9,408 bases of DNA from Kiritimatiellia bacterium (GCA_900771325.1 CAAGNN010000013.1:1-9408), one strand, 5' to 3'; shown: positions 1 to 5,759, numbered from the stretch's first letter. Program-made: numbers and translations. The notes: generated by a model from the sequence alone, not told the origin.

Positions 1-215
1 CAACCACTCCAATGGCCGCACCTGGCCCCCACCCCGCCCGGCGCGTGTAGTGCTTACCGAAAGGCCAGCTCTCCTCCTGCTTTCGGCGGTGTTGGCATAG
101 CGCCTTCGGCCTTCTGTGGCGCGGCATATTTGCCGCGCAGCGAGCGTCAGCGAGCGCCTGGCTCCAAGCTCCCGGCCGCGCCCCCTACCACGCCCTTTCC
201 CCCATCCGCCCCGGG
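1..215. repeat. Long intergenic direct repeat, copy 1 (cut by window start)
   Basis: This stretch recurs at 3227-3449 in the same orientation with about five substitutions and one 8-nt indel (near 112 here). It contains two inverted repeats kept in both copies: ccgaaag/ctttcgg (57-63 with 80-86) and gcgcggca-tatt-tgccgcgc (119-138), followed by a tandem cagcgagcg-t-cagcgagcg motif (about 139-157). Short open frames cross it, but none has a convincing ribosome binding site or recognisable protein, so I read it as a non-coding dispersed element. The true left edge lies outside the window. Its family is not recognised; a REP/MITE-like element or a structured RNA element are both possible. Confidence 0.85.
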
Positions 216-237
216 TCGAAGGTGGACCCGAGGCGGA
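205..237. other. GC-rich hairpin at the right edge of repeat copy 1
   Basis: Bases 205-217 pair with 225-237 with one mismatch (c211/a231) around a 7-nt loop, giving twelve pairs. There is no T-run after it, so it is not a standard intrinsic terminator. The core ccgccccgggtc also occurs at 3103-3114, within the tandem block of the other intergenic region. It could be a protein-binding palindrome or part of the repeat family. Confidence 0.5.
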
Positions 238-247
238 GGAAGGGGCG

Positions 248-277
248 TGCACGGGGAGAGGGGCGTTGTGCTATACT
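248..277 (+). promoter_or_regulatory. Extended -10 promoter upstream of the structured RNA
   Basis: TATACT at 272-277 is preceded by TGC (269-271), an extended -10 (TGn) arrangement. The -35 region (about 248-254) has little resemblance to TTGACA. The same TGTGC prefix occurs before the -10 of the rpsL promoter at 5736. The start of transcription would fall near 284, just before the first hairpin of the predicted RNA. Confidence 0.5.
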
Positions 278-283
278 GGTGGG

Positions 284-470
284 CAGGAACGGGAGAGCCG
301 TTCTGTGATTGCGCTTTGCGCAAACAAGTTGCTTCGGTGAAACCTAGGAAATTTCAATTGTTAGGCAACACGTTTGGGCGGGTGCGCTGTATCGGCGCGC
401 CTTTTTCTCCGTGTCTAGCAATGGGCTTTCCTAGGGCCCCACCGAAGCACGTTGAAAAAGGCGTGCTTTT
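284..470 (+). ncRNA. Unidentified structured RNA or 5' leader (possible switch) upstream of the acyltransferase operon
   Basis: Four stem-loops lie in order. Hairpin 1 is aacgg/ccgtt (288-292 with 298-302). Hairpin 2 is ttgcgc/gcgcaa (309-314 with 318-323). A long arm is built from 330-339 with 440-449 (10 bp), 343-351 with 427-435 (9 bp), 358-364 with 415-421 (7 pairs, one G-U), 368-372 with 410-414 (5 bp) and an apical 381-387 with 395-401 (7 bp). A terminator-like hairpin at 445-468 ends in TTTT. Such extensive nested complementarity across more than 100 nt is unlikely by chance. No known class was recognised: no SRP GNRA/GGAA core, no tmRNA ends, no RNase P P4 motif, no c-di-GMP riboswitch core. 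Its size is in the range of 6S RNA, but multiple 5' hairpins are not typical of 6S. It could be a stand-alone small RNA or a regulatory leader for the gene at 592. Confidence 0.6.
445..470 (+). terminator. Terminator-like hairpin overlapping the RNA's closing stem
   Basis: aagcacg (445-451) pairs with cgtgctt (462-468) around a 10-nt loop, followed by T's through 470. Only five pairs precede the T-run, so strength is moderate. The 5' arm shares bases 445-449 with the 3' strand of the upstream long stem (440-449), so the two helices cannot form together. Confidence 0.5.
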
Positions 471-503
471 ATGTCTTGCAGAATAATATCCTTTCCTTGG
501 ACT

Positions 504-528
504 CCCGCGCGGGTGGCGCTTGCGCGGG
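504..528 (+). other. Hairpin in the leader of the MBOAT gene
   Basis: cccgcgc (504-510) pairs with gcgcggg (522-528) around an 11-nt loop, about 50 nt before the Shine-Dalgarno of the acyltransferase gene. There is no following T-run. Between 471 and 591 no convincing second promoter was found (TAATAT at 484-489 lacks a -35), so the operon may depend on read-through from the promoter at 272. Confidence 0.35.
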
Positions 529-591
529 GGCGGCGGGGTGTTGTGCGTGGCAGAGGGTGCGCCTGGGGGTTCCCTGACGAGGAGCAAGACG

Positions 592-2013
592 ATGCTGTTT
601 AACTCTCTGGTGTTTGCGCTTTTTCTGCCGACGGTGCTTGGCGTTTACTGGGCGTTGCGCGGTTCCCGGCGTTGGCAGAATGGCTGGCTGTTGGCGGCGA
701 GCTATCTCTTTTACGGCTGGTGGGATTGGCGCTTTCTGGGGCTGATAGTTGGTTGCTCGCTGGTCAACTTCGTGGCGGGGCGGCTCTTGGAGGCGACGCA
801 GCGCCGGGGAGTGCGGAGACTGTTGCTGGCGGCGTGCTGTGTGGTCTGCCTGGGGACGCTCGGGGTGTTCAAGTATTACGACTTCTTCGTGGCGAGTTTT
901 GCCGCGCTGATGCGGGGCGTGGGGCTCGCTTGGCACCCGGCGATGTTGCACCTGGCGCTGCCGGTGGGGATTTCCTTCTTCACCTTCCAGGCGATGAGTT
1001 ACACGCTGGATATTTACTTTGGCCGGCTGAAGCCCACACGCAGCTTGGTCGACTTCCTGGCCTTTATCGCCTTCTTTCCGCAGTTGGTCGCCGGACCCAT
1101 CGAGCGCGCCTCGAACCTGTTGCCGCAGTTTGCCCGGGAGCGGCGCTTTGAGCCCGAGGCGGCCATTCAGGGAGTGGCGCTGATGATCTATGGCCTCTTC
1201 AAGAAGATGGTGGTGGCCGACACGTTGGGGCTCTATGTGGACAGCGTCTTCCGCAATTACGCGCTCTATCAGGGGGCGACTTGCTGGATTGGCGCGCTCT
1301 TCTTCGCCCTGCAAATCTACTGCGACTTCTCGGGCTACTCCGACACCGCCCGGGGCGTGGCCCGCCTCTTCGGCTTTCGCTTGATGGTGAACTTCGACCG
1401 TCCTTATCTCGCCGCCTCTTTCATCGACTTTTGGCGGCGCTGGCACATCTCCCTCTCCACCTGGTTTAAGGACTACATCTACATTCCTCTGGGCGGCAGC
1501 CGCGCGGGCACGGCGCGGACGGTGCGCAACCTGTGGGTCGTCTTCCTGCTCTCGGGGTTGTGGCACGGGGCGAACTGGACCTTCTTGGCGTGGGGCGCGC
1601 TGCACGCGCTCTTCCAGACGGGGGCTGTCTTGCGGCGGAAGGTGTGGCCGAACTCGACGGCGCCGCGGGGCGTACTGGGGCGTGTGTGCACCATTCTCGG
1701 CGTTGACCTAGCGGTGACGGTGGCGTGGGTCTTCTTCCGCGCGCAGAACTGGGCGGAGCTGACCGGGGTGTTGGGCAAACTTTGTTCGGTGCCGCGCGTG
1801 GGCTCGCTGATGGCGCTGTGCGCCGGGCAGGGACCGATGACCTTTGCCGCCTGTTGGTTGAGCGTGGGGCTCTTGGCCGTGAGCTATTTGGCGCCCCGGG
1901 ATTGCACCTTCCGCACGCTGCGCGGCGCGTTGGGCTTCTGCGGCCTCTACCTCCTGGCCATCGTCTTCCTCGGCGCGCCGGCCGGGGGCGAGTTTATCTA
2001 CTTCCAGTTCTAA
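592..2013 (+). CDS. MBOAT-family membrane O-acyltransferase (AlgI-like)
   Basis: This 473-residue integral membrane protein transfers an acyl group, usually acetyl, across the cytoplasmic membrane for decoration of an exported polysaccharide. It starts with the family's typical N-terminus (MLFNSLVFALFLPTVLG) and has about ten hydrophobic segments. It carries the conserved block RRWHISLSTWFKDYIYIPLG with H285 and the block LSGLWHGANWTF with H325. His in the second block is the essential catalytic residue of AlgI-type enzymes. Length matches the AlgI/DltB family. The start at 592 is chosen because GAGGAG (579-584) sits 7 nt upstream; an in-frame ATG at 520 would add 24 non-homologous residues and lacks such a site. 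The next gene follows after 16 nt and encodes an SGNH-type partner, the usual two-part acylation arrangement. The glycan is not identifiable because no polysaccharide synthase is in the window. Confidence 0.93.
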   Translation: MLFNSLVFALFLPTVLGVYWALRGSRRWQNGWLLAASYLFYGWWDWRFLGLIVGCSLVNFVAGRLLEATQRRGVRRLLLAACCVVCLGTLGVFKYYDFFVASFAALMRGVGLAWHPAMLHLALPVGISFFTFQAMSYTLDIYFGRLKPTRSLVDFLAFIAFFPQLVAGPIERASNLLPQFARERRFEPEAAIQGVALMIYGLFKKMVVADTLGLYVDSVFRNYALYQGATCWIGALFFALQIYCDFSGYSDTARGVARLFGFRLMVNFDRPYLAASFIDFWRRWHISLSTWFKDYIYIPLGGSRAGTARTVRNLWVVFLLSGLWHGANWTFLAWGALHALFQTGAVLRRKVWPNSTAPRGVLGRVCTILGVDLAVTVAWVFFRAQNWAELTGVLGKLCSVPRVGSLMALCAGQGPMTFAACWLSVGLLAVSYLAPRDCTFRTLRGALGFCGLYLLAIVFLGAPAGGEFIYFQF

Positions 2014-2029
2014 CCCGGAGGACCTCCTG

Positions 2030-2941
2030 ATGCGCCGTCTGTTTACCTTCCTGCTGCCCTTGGTTGCCCTGACGCTCGTTGCGCTCTGGGGGAACGACCG
2101 CCTCAACCGCGCCCTGGTCACCGCCTCGAGCGCCTCCTCCACCTACAAGACTTACCGCCTCTTCGTCCTGCGCCTGGCCGACGAGCTGCCTATTCTCGGC
2201 TCCTCGCGCGCCTCGCAGAACTTCGTGCCCTCGCTGCTCTCGCCCAAGGCTTTTAACTATGGCGTGGATGGCTCGGGAATGGGCGAGACGCTCTTCTTCC
2301 TGGAGCAGTGTCTGCGCAACGGCGGCTCCGAGCCCATCCTGATCAACCTCGACCCCTGGGGCTTCCCCAAGGAGGCCACCTACCGCGCGGACTACCGTCT
2401 TGCGCTCGGCGCGCCGGCTGTCCGCGCCGCCTTGCCGTCCGAACGCACCGCGCTCTCCGAGCGGCTGCCGGGCGTGCGTTTTCACGGAGCCTTGCGCAGC
2501 AACCTTACGGCCTACTTGAATACGCGCTTCGCCGTCACCAAGGTGATTGATGCCGGGGCCACGCTGCAGATCCTCAGTCGCACCCCCGAGGAGTGGGCCG
2601 CCATCAATCGCAAGCGGACCAATCCCACGCACTTCGCCTGCGCCCCGGCGTGGCAGGCGCGGCTCGACGCGCTCTACCAGATGACCGCGCGGCCCATCGT
2701 TTGGGTGGTCGGCCCGCTGGCCCCGCACGACCGCCGCCTCTATCAGGGCCAAGCCGAGCTTGAAGCCTTCCTGTGCCGCCAGGTCCAGCACCCCAAGGTC
2801 TATGCCATTAACCTTCTCGACTTCCCCGAACCGATGACCGAGATCGACTTTATGGACCCCACCCACCTCAATGGCCACGGTGCCGAGCGCTTCACGCGCC
2901 TTCTCCGCGAGCGTCTGCGCGCCCTTGCAGTGTTGCCATAA
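2030..2941 (+). CDS. Periplasmic SGNH-hydrolase-like partner of the MBOAT acyltransferase
   Basis: This 303-residue protein has a hydrophobic N-terminal segment (about residues 4-20) after MRR, indicating a signal anchor with the rest outside the cytoplasmic membrane. The SGNH fold is suggested by ILGSSRAS (residues 55-62, likely nucleophile S59), then NYGVDGSGM as the glycine block, and a C-terminal DPTHLNGHG with D276 and H279 spaced as the Asp/His of the catalytic triad. Such proteins (DltD, AlgX/AlgJ and relatives) accept or transfer the acyl group supplied by an MBOAT protein. GGAGG at 2017-2021 lies 8 nt before ATG and is itself in a short palindrome (ggagg-a-cctcc), which could mildly restrain initiation. 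It is translationally linked to the MBOAT gene. The exact family cannot be fixed from sequence alone. Confidence 0.8.
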   Translation: MRRLFTFLLPLVALTLVALWGNDRLNRALVTASSASSTYKTYRLFVLRLADELPILGSSRASQNFVPSLLSPKAFNYGVDGSGMGETLFFLEQCLRNGGSEPILINLDPWGFPKEATYRADYRLALGAPAVRAALPSERTALSERLPGVRFHGALRSNLTAYLNTRFAVTKVIDAGATLQILSRTPEEWAAINRKRTNPTHFACAPAWQARLDALYQMTARPIVWVVGPLAPHDRRLYQGQAELEAFLCRQVQHPKVYAINLLDFPEPMTEIDFMDPTHLNGHGAERFTRLLRERLRALAVLP

Positions 2942-2965
2942 TTCCCATTCGGTAAGCCTGGTGTG

Positions 2966-3011
2966 GTGGGGGCTGCTCGCCCCCACGCCCCTCGGGAGCG
3001 CAGTGCGCTCC
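2966..3011. other. Two GC-rich hairpins after the acylation operon
   Basis: gtgggggc (2966-2973) pairs with gcccccac (2979-2986) around a 5-nt loop. ggagcgc (2995-3001) pairs with gcgctcc (3005-3011) around agt. Neither is followed by T's. They lie between the stop codon and the terminator at 3018 and may stabilise the 3' end of the transcript. Confidence 0.5.
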
Positions 3012-3017
3012 ACCCCG

Positions 3018-3048
3018 GCCGACGCGCCCTCTGGGAACGTCGGCTTTT
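3018..3048 (+). terminator. Intrinsic terminator of the MBOAT/SGNH operon
   Basis: gccgacg (3018-3024) pairs with cgtcggc (3038-3044), with an inner ccc/ggg stem (3027-3029 with 3033-3035) stacked inside, followed by TTTT (3045-3048). It lies 77 nt after the SGNH gene's stop. Confidence 0.7.
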
Positions 3049-3100
3049 AGCACGCAACTGCACGCAGACTGCACAGCCCCCTGCGCCCCCCACTTTTCGC

Positions 3101-3157
3101 ACCCGCCCCGGGTCCGAGGTCAACCCGCCCCGGATCGAGGGTCAACCCGGGGCGGGT
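3101..3157. repeat. 22-bp tandem repeat ending in an inverted copy
   Basis: Two 22-bp units beginning acccgccccgg lie head to tail (3101-3122 and 3123-3144; about four differences). They are followed by acccggggcgggt (3145-3157), the exact reverse complement of 3101-3113. A 24-nt relative with about 20 matches occurs at 206-229 beside repeat copy 1. No coding role is visible. Confidence 0.75.
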
Positions 3158-3226
3158 GGCCTGGCGGAGCAGGCCACGGCACAACGCTTAAAGGCCCCAC
3201 CCCCTGCCGCGCTCGCCCAGCGCCCC

Positions 3227-3449
3227 CAACCACTCCAATGGCCGCACCTGGCCTCCACCCCGCCCGGCGCGTGAAGTGCTTACCGAAAGGCCAGCTCTCC
3301 TCCTGCTTTCGGCGGTGTTGGCATAGCGCCTCGCTTCGCTCGGCCTTCTGTGGCGCGGCATATTTGCCGCGCAGCGAGCGTCAGCGAGCGCCTGGCTCCA
3401 AGCTCCCGGCCGCGCCTCCTACCGCGCCCTTTCCCCCATCCGCTCCGGG
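3227..3449. repeat. Long intergenic direct repeat, copy 2
   Basis: This is the same element as at 1-215, same orientation, carrying an extra 8 nt near 3332-3340 (tcgcttcg type). The hairpins ccgaaag/ctttcgg (3283-3289 with 3306-3312) and gcgcggca-tatt-tgccgcgc (3353-3372) are retained. In both places the element lies upstream of a promoter in the same relative orientation. Together the copies bracket the structured RNA and acylation operon. The stretch from 3450 to 3576 that follows is G/T-rich and shows no recognisable feature. Confidence 0.85.
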
Positions 3450-3576
3450 GCGAGAGGGGGGCTGCACTGGCGAACATCAAGGGGTTATGCTTTTTGGGTT
3501 TGCGGTTTTGCGCGGTGTTTCTCTTTGTGCTTGCGAAGGTTGTGCGCTCTGGCGCGGGTGGGTTTGCAGAAAAGTG

Positions 3577-3606
3577 TTGACAGCGTGCGCGCGGTTGCGC
3601 TATCAT
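3577..3606 (+). promoter_or_regulatory. Sigma-70-type promoter of rplU operon
   Basis: TTGACA at 3577-3582, an 18-nt spacer and TATCAT at 3601-3606. The sequence after the -10, acgcgccac, is identical to that after the rpsL promoter's -10. The transcript would have a ~60-nt leader that includes a second AGGAGG-like motif (3627-3632) far from the start codon. Confidence 0.8.
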
Positions 3607-3672
3607 ACGCGCCACTTTTCGCCATAGGAGGCGGAAGACCCCTTTTGTCGAACCTTATTAAAGGAAGAACAC

Positions 3673-3987
3673 ATGGAAGCATACGCAGTCGTTGAGGCCG
3701 GTGGCGTCCAGTGCCGCGTGAGTGTGGGCACGGTCATCGAAGTCAACCGCATGGCCGGCGAGCCCGGCACGGACATCGAGCTGGCCTCTGTGCTCGCGCT
3801 GAACACCGGCGACGAGCTGAAGATTGGCATGCCGCTGGTCGAGGGTGCCAAGGTTGTGGCCACGGTGCTCGGGCACAAGCGCGGCGACAAGCTCATTCAT
3901 TTCCGCAAGAACCGCCGCAAAGGCTACGAGCGCCGCGTCGGTCACCGTCAGGAGCTGACGGTTCTCAAGATTAAGTCCATCGCCTAA
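3673..3987 (+). CDS. rplU: 50S ribosomal protein L21
   Basis: The 104-residue product is a normal-length L21, a structural protein of the large subunit that binds 23S rRNA. Recognisable blocks are YAVVEAGGVQCRV near the N-terminus, IGMPLVEGAKV in the middle, and the basic C-terminal segment RKNRRKGYERRVGHRQ that contacts rRNA. The usual GGKQYRV reads GGVQCRV here, a mild deviation. AAGGA (3661-3665) is 7 nt upstream of the start. It is the first gene of a four-gene operon; rpmA follows after 18 nt. Confidence 0.97.
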   Translation: MEAYAVVEAGGVQCRVSVGTVIEVNRMAGEPGTDIELASVLALNTGDELKIGMPLVEGAKVVATVLGHKRGDKLIHFRKNRRKGYERRVGHRQELTVLKIKSIA

Positions 3988-4005
3988 CCGGAAGGAGTCA
4001 CTCTC

Positions 4006-4251
4006 ATGGCAGGTAGCACTGGTAACGGCCGCGACAGCAATGCCAAGCGTCTCGGCGTCAAGCGTTATGCCGGGCAGGTTGTGACCGCCGGCTCCATCAT
4101 CGTCCGCCAGCGCGGGACGAAGTTCGCCCCGGGCGCCAACGTTGGTTGCGGGCGCGACTTCACCCTCTTCGCGCTGATCGACGGCGTTGTCGAGTTCCAG
4201 AAGAACGGCAAGGTCGTGGCGATCAAGCCGCTTCCCGAGGTGGCCGAGTAA
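4006..4251 (+). CDS. rpmA: 50S ribosomal protein L27 with shortened N-terminal tail
   Basis: The 81-residue product is L27, whose N-terminal tail reaches the peptidyl-transferase centre. NGRDSNAKRLGVKRYAGQ and AGSIIVRQRGTKF are diagnostic. The N-terminus reads MAGSTGNGRDS where most bacteria have MAHKKxGGSTRNGRDS, so about five residues including the basic HKK are absent and the Arg of STRNG is Gly. There is no alternative upstream start: the frame is closed by the TAA of rplU 21 nt upstream with no start codon between. AAGGAG (3992-3997) is 8 nt before ATG. The two His residues usual in KFHxG and RDHTLF are Ala and Phe. Confidence 0.96.
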   Translation: MAGSTGNGRDSNAKRLGVKRYAGQVVTAGSIIVRQRGTKFAPGANVGCGRDFTLFALIDGVVEFQKNGKVVAIKPLPEVAE

Positions 4252-4281
4252 GTTTGGCCTGAAGGCTTTGATTAGGGCGGC

Positions 4282-5391
4282 ATGAAGACGCGGACATTTG
4301 TAGATTCGGCAACGGCCGAGGTGCGCGCGGGGCGCGGCGGCGACGGGAGCGGGAGCTTCCGGCGCGAGTCGCACGTGCCCGAGGGCGGCCCAGACGGCGG
4401 CGACGGCGGGCGCGGCGGGAACGTTGTGCTGCGCGCGAGCACGCACGCCGATAGTCTGCTGCGCGTTTTCTACGAGCCGCGGTTGTTCGCCGAGAACGGC
4501 GTCTCGGGCTCCGGGCAGAAGATGCACGGGCGCAACGGGGCCGATCTCATCGTCGATGTGCCCTGTGGCACGGAGGTCTACAACGCCGATACCGGCGCGT
4601 GGCTGGGGGAGGTGCTCGAGCACGGGCAGACCCTGGTGATTGCGCGCGGCGGTCGCGGCGGTTGGGGGAATGTCCACTTCAAGAGCGCCACGAACCAGGC
4701 GCCCGAGAAGTTTATCCCCGGCGACGAGGGCGAGGCGTTCAACGCCCGCTTCGAGCTCAAGACCATTGCCGATGCCGGGCTGGTGGGCTTTCCCAATGCC
4801 GGGAAGTCTTCGTTGCTGGCCGCGCTGAGTTCGGCCAAGCCGAAGATCGCGAACTATCCCTTCACCACGCTCCACCCGATTGTGGGCACGGTGAGCTTTG
4901 AGGACTACGCAACGTTGCGCGTGGCGGACATCCCGGGGATTATCGAGGGCGCGGCAGATGGCGTGGGGCTGGGCCTCACCTTCCTGCGGCACATCTCGCG
5001 TTCGCGAATGCTCGTCTACGTGTTGGATATGGCCGACACCGAAAACCTCCCCGAGGAGGCCTACCGCGTGTTGCGCGCCGAGGTGGAAAGCTACGATCCC
5101 GAGCTCGCCGCCCGCCCGGCCCTCGTGCTGGCCAACAAGATGGATGAGCCCCAGGCCCAGGCGCACTACGCCGAGTTCGTGCAGGCTGTCGGCTTCGAGC
5201 CGATCCGCCTCTCGCTCACGGCCGAGGGCAAGCCCGGGCTCGACGCGGTCAAGCGCGCCCTACGCGAAGCCCTCCAGCCGCGCGCCAAGGGCGCCAGCGA
5301 AGGGCGCACCAGCGAGCGCAGCGAAGAGCCCATCGACCACTCCGAAGTCTCGGCCGAACGCTTCCGCAAGGCCACCTTTCTCAAGCCTTAA
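4282..5391 (+). CDS. obg: Obg-family ribosome-assembly GTPase
   Basis: The 369-residue protein is an Obg/CgtA GTPase, which associates with the large ribosomal subunit and couples its maturation to nucleotide state. The N-terminal glycine-rich Obg fold includes GRGGDGSGSFRRE and GGPDGGDGGRGGN (residues 17-47). The G domain has G1 GFPNAGKSS (169-177), switch I YPFTTLHP, G3 DIPGIIEGA (D216-G219) and G4 NKMD (285-288). After the G domain only a ~40-residue tail remains, so the OCT domain present in some Obg proteins is absent. That tail contains a low-complexity run SEGRTSERSEEP (339-350) whose DNA resembles the AGCGAGCG motifs of the intergenic repeats. The Shine-Dalgarno is weak (AGGG at 4274-4277), unlike the neighbours. 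It follows rpmA by 30 nt, the usual rplU-rpmA-obg order. Confidence 0.97.
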   Translation: MKTRTFVDSATAEVRAGRGGDGSGSFRRESHVPEGGPDGGDGGRGGNVVLRASTHADSLLRVFYEPRLFAENGVSGSGQKMHGRNGADLIVDVPCGTEVYNADTGAWLGEVLEHGQTLVIARGGRGGWGNVHFKSATNQAPEKFIPGDEGEAFNARFELKTIADAGLVGFPNAGKSSLLAALSSAKPKIANYPFTTLHPIVGTVSFEDYATLRVADIPGIIEGAADGVGLGLTFLRHISRSRMLVYVLDMADTENLPEEAYRVLRAEVESYDPELAARPALVLANKMDEPQAQAHYAEFVQAVGFEPIRLSLTAEGKPGLDAVKRALREALQPRAKGASEGRTSERSEEPIDHSEVSAERFRKATFLKP

Positions 5392-5429
5392 CCCCCCTGA
5401 ACACCCTCTAATCTCAAGGAGAAATCACC

Positions 5430-5660
5430 ATGTCTCGTATCTGTGAATGCTGCGGCAAGAAGCCTATCGTCGGTGCCCGCATCGTCCGCCACGGTTTGAA
5501 GAAGGCCAAGGGCGGCATCGGTCTGCACACCACCGGCATCTCCAAGCGCCGCTTCGAGCCCAACCTGATGAACGTCCACGTCCGCAAGCCCAATGGCCAG
5601 ACCTGCCACATGACCGTCTGCGCCGCGTGCTTGAAGGCCGGCCGCGTCACCAAGGCGTAA
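5430..5660 (+). CDS. rpmB: 50S ribosomal protein L28, zinc-ribbon form
   Basis: The 76-residue product is L28. Key blocks are MSRICECCGKKP, GARIVRHGLKKAKG and TTGISKRRFEPNL. Cysteines C5 and C8 with C64 and C67 form the two CxxC pairs of a zinc-binding (C+) L28; C7 and C59 are additional. AAGGAG (5416-5421) lies 8 nt before the start. It follows obg by 38 nt with no promoter or terminator visible between, so it is probably the last gene of the rplU operon, although L28 is more often found with rpmG. Confidence 0.97.
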   Translation: MSRICECCGKKPIVGARIVRHGLKKAKGGIGLHTTGISKRRFEPNLMNVHVRKPNGQTCHMTVCAACLKAGRVTKA

Positions 5661-5674
5661 GCTGTGGACCGAAA

Positions 5675-5703
5675 GCGCGGGTGCGGCCTGTGCCCGCCCG
5701 CGC
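5675..5703 (+). terminator. GC-rich hairpin after rpmB, possible terminator
   Basis: gcgcggg (5675-5681) pairs perfectly with cccgcgc (5697-5703), starting 15 nt after the rpmB stop. It is followed by AAAAAGG rather than T's, so it does not fit a canonical intrinsic terminator on the + strand. It may act as a weak terminator or 3'-end stabiliser. Ten bases later the rpsL -35 begins. Confidence 0.4.
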
Positions 5704-5712
5704 AAAAAGGTC

Positions 5713-5741
5713 TTGCCCCCGGCGGGGGGCTGTGCTACAAT
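5713..5741 (+). promoter_or_regulatory. Promoter of the rpsL-rpsG operon
   Basis: TTGCCC (5713-5718), 17-nt spacer, TACAAT (5736-5741). TGC precedes the -10 (5733-5735), giving an extended -10 that compensates for the imperfect -35. Downstream acgcgccac is shared with the rplU promoter. Transcription should start near 5748. Confidence 0.8.
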
Positions 5742-5759
5742 ACGCGCCACCATTTTCCT

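Noticed and set aside
116..340. Short frames crossing repeat copy 1 (similar ones from 3350 and 3238 in copy 2) that share peptide sequence between copies
   Set aside because: The similarity follows from the DNA repeat itself; frames diverge at the repeat edge, lack Shine-Dalgarno sites and are Arg/Pro-rich.
360..366. GTTAGGC, which fits the integron attC core GTTRRRY
   Set aside because: No RYYYAAC partner with attC geometry was found at a suitable distance, and the bases are explained as part of the long RNA arm.
284..470. Possible c-di-GMP riboswitch, tmRNA, SRP RNA or RNase P RNA
   Set aside because: None of the family core motifs could be found by eye; a covariance search would be decisive.
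520..591. Upstream ATG at 520 for the MBOAT protein
   Set aside because: It adds 24 Gly-rich residues before the canonical MLFNS start and has no ribosome binding site; 592 has GAGGAG 7 nt upstream.
469..1605. 378-codon open frame on the - strand opposite the MBOAT gene
   Set aside because: It has low-complexity Arg/Pro/Gln-rich composition and is antisense to a clear gene; long antisense frames are expected in GC-rich coding DNA.
3658..5166. 502-codon - strand open frame spanning rplU, rpmA and obg
   Set aside because: It covers three confident + strand genes and two intergenic gaps, with no recognisable domain; an artefact of codon bias.
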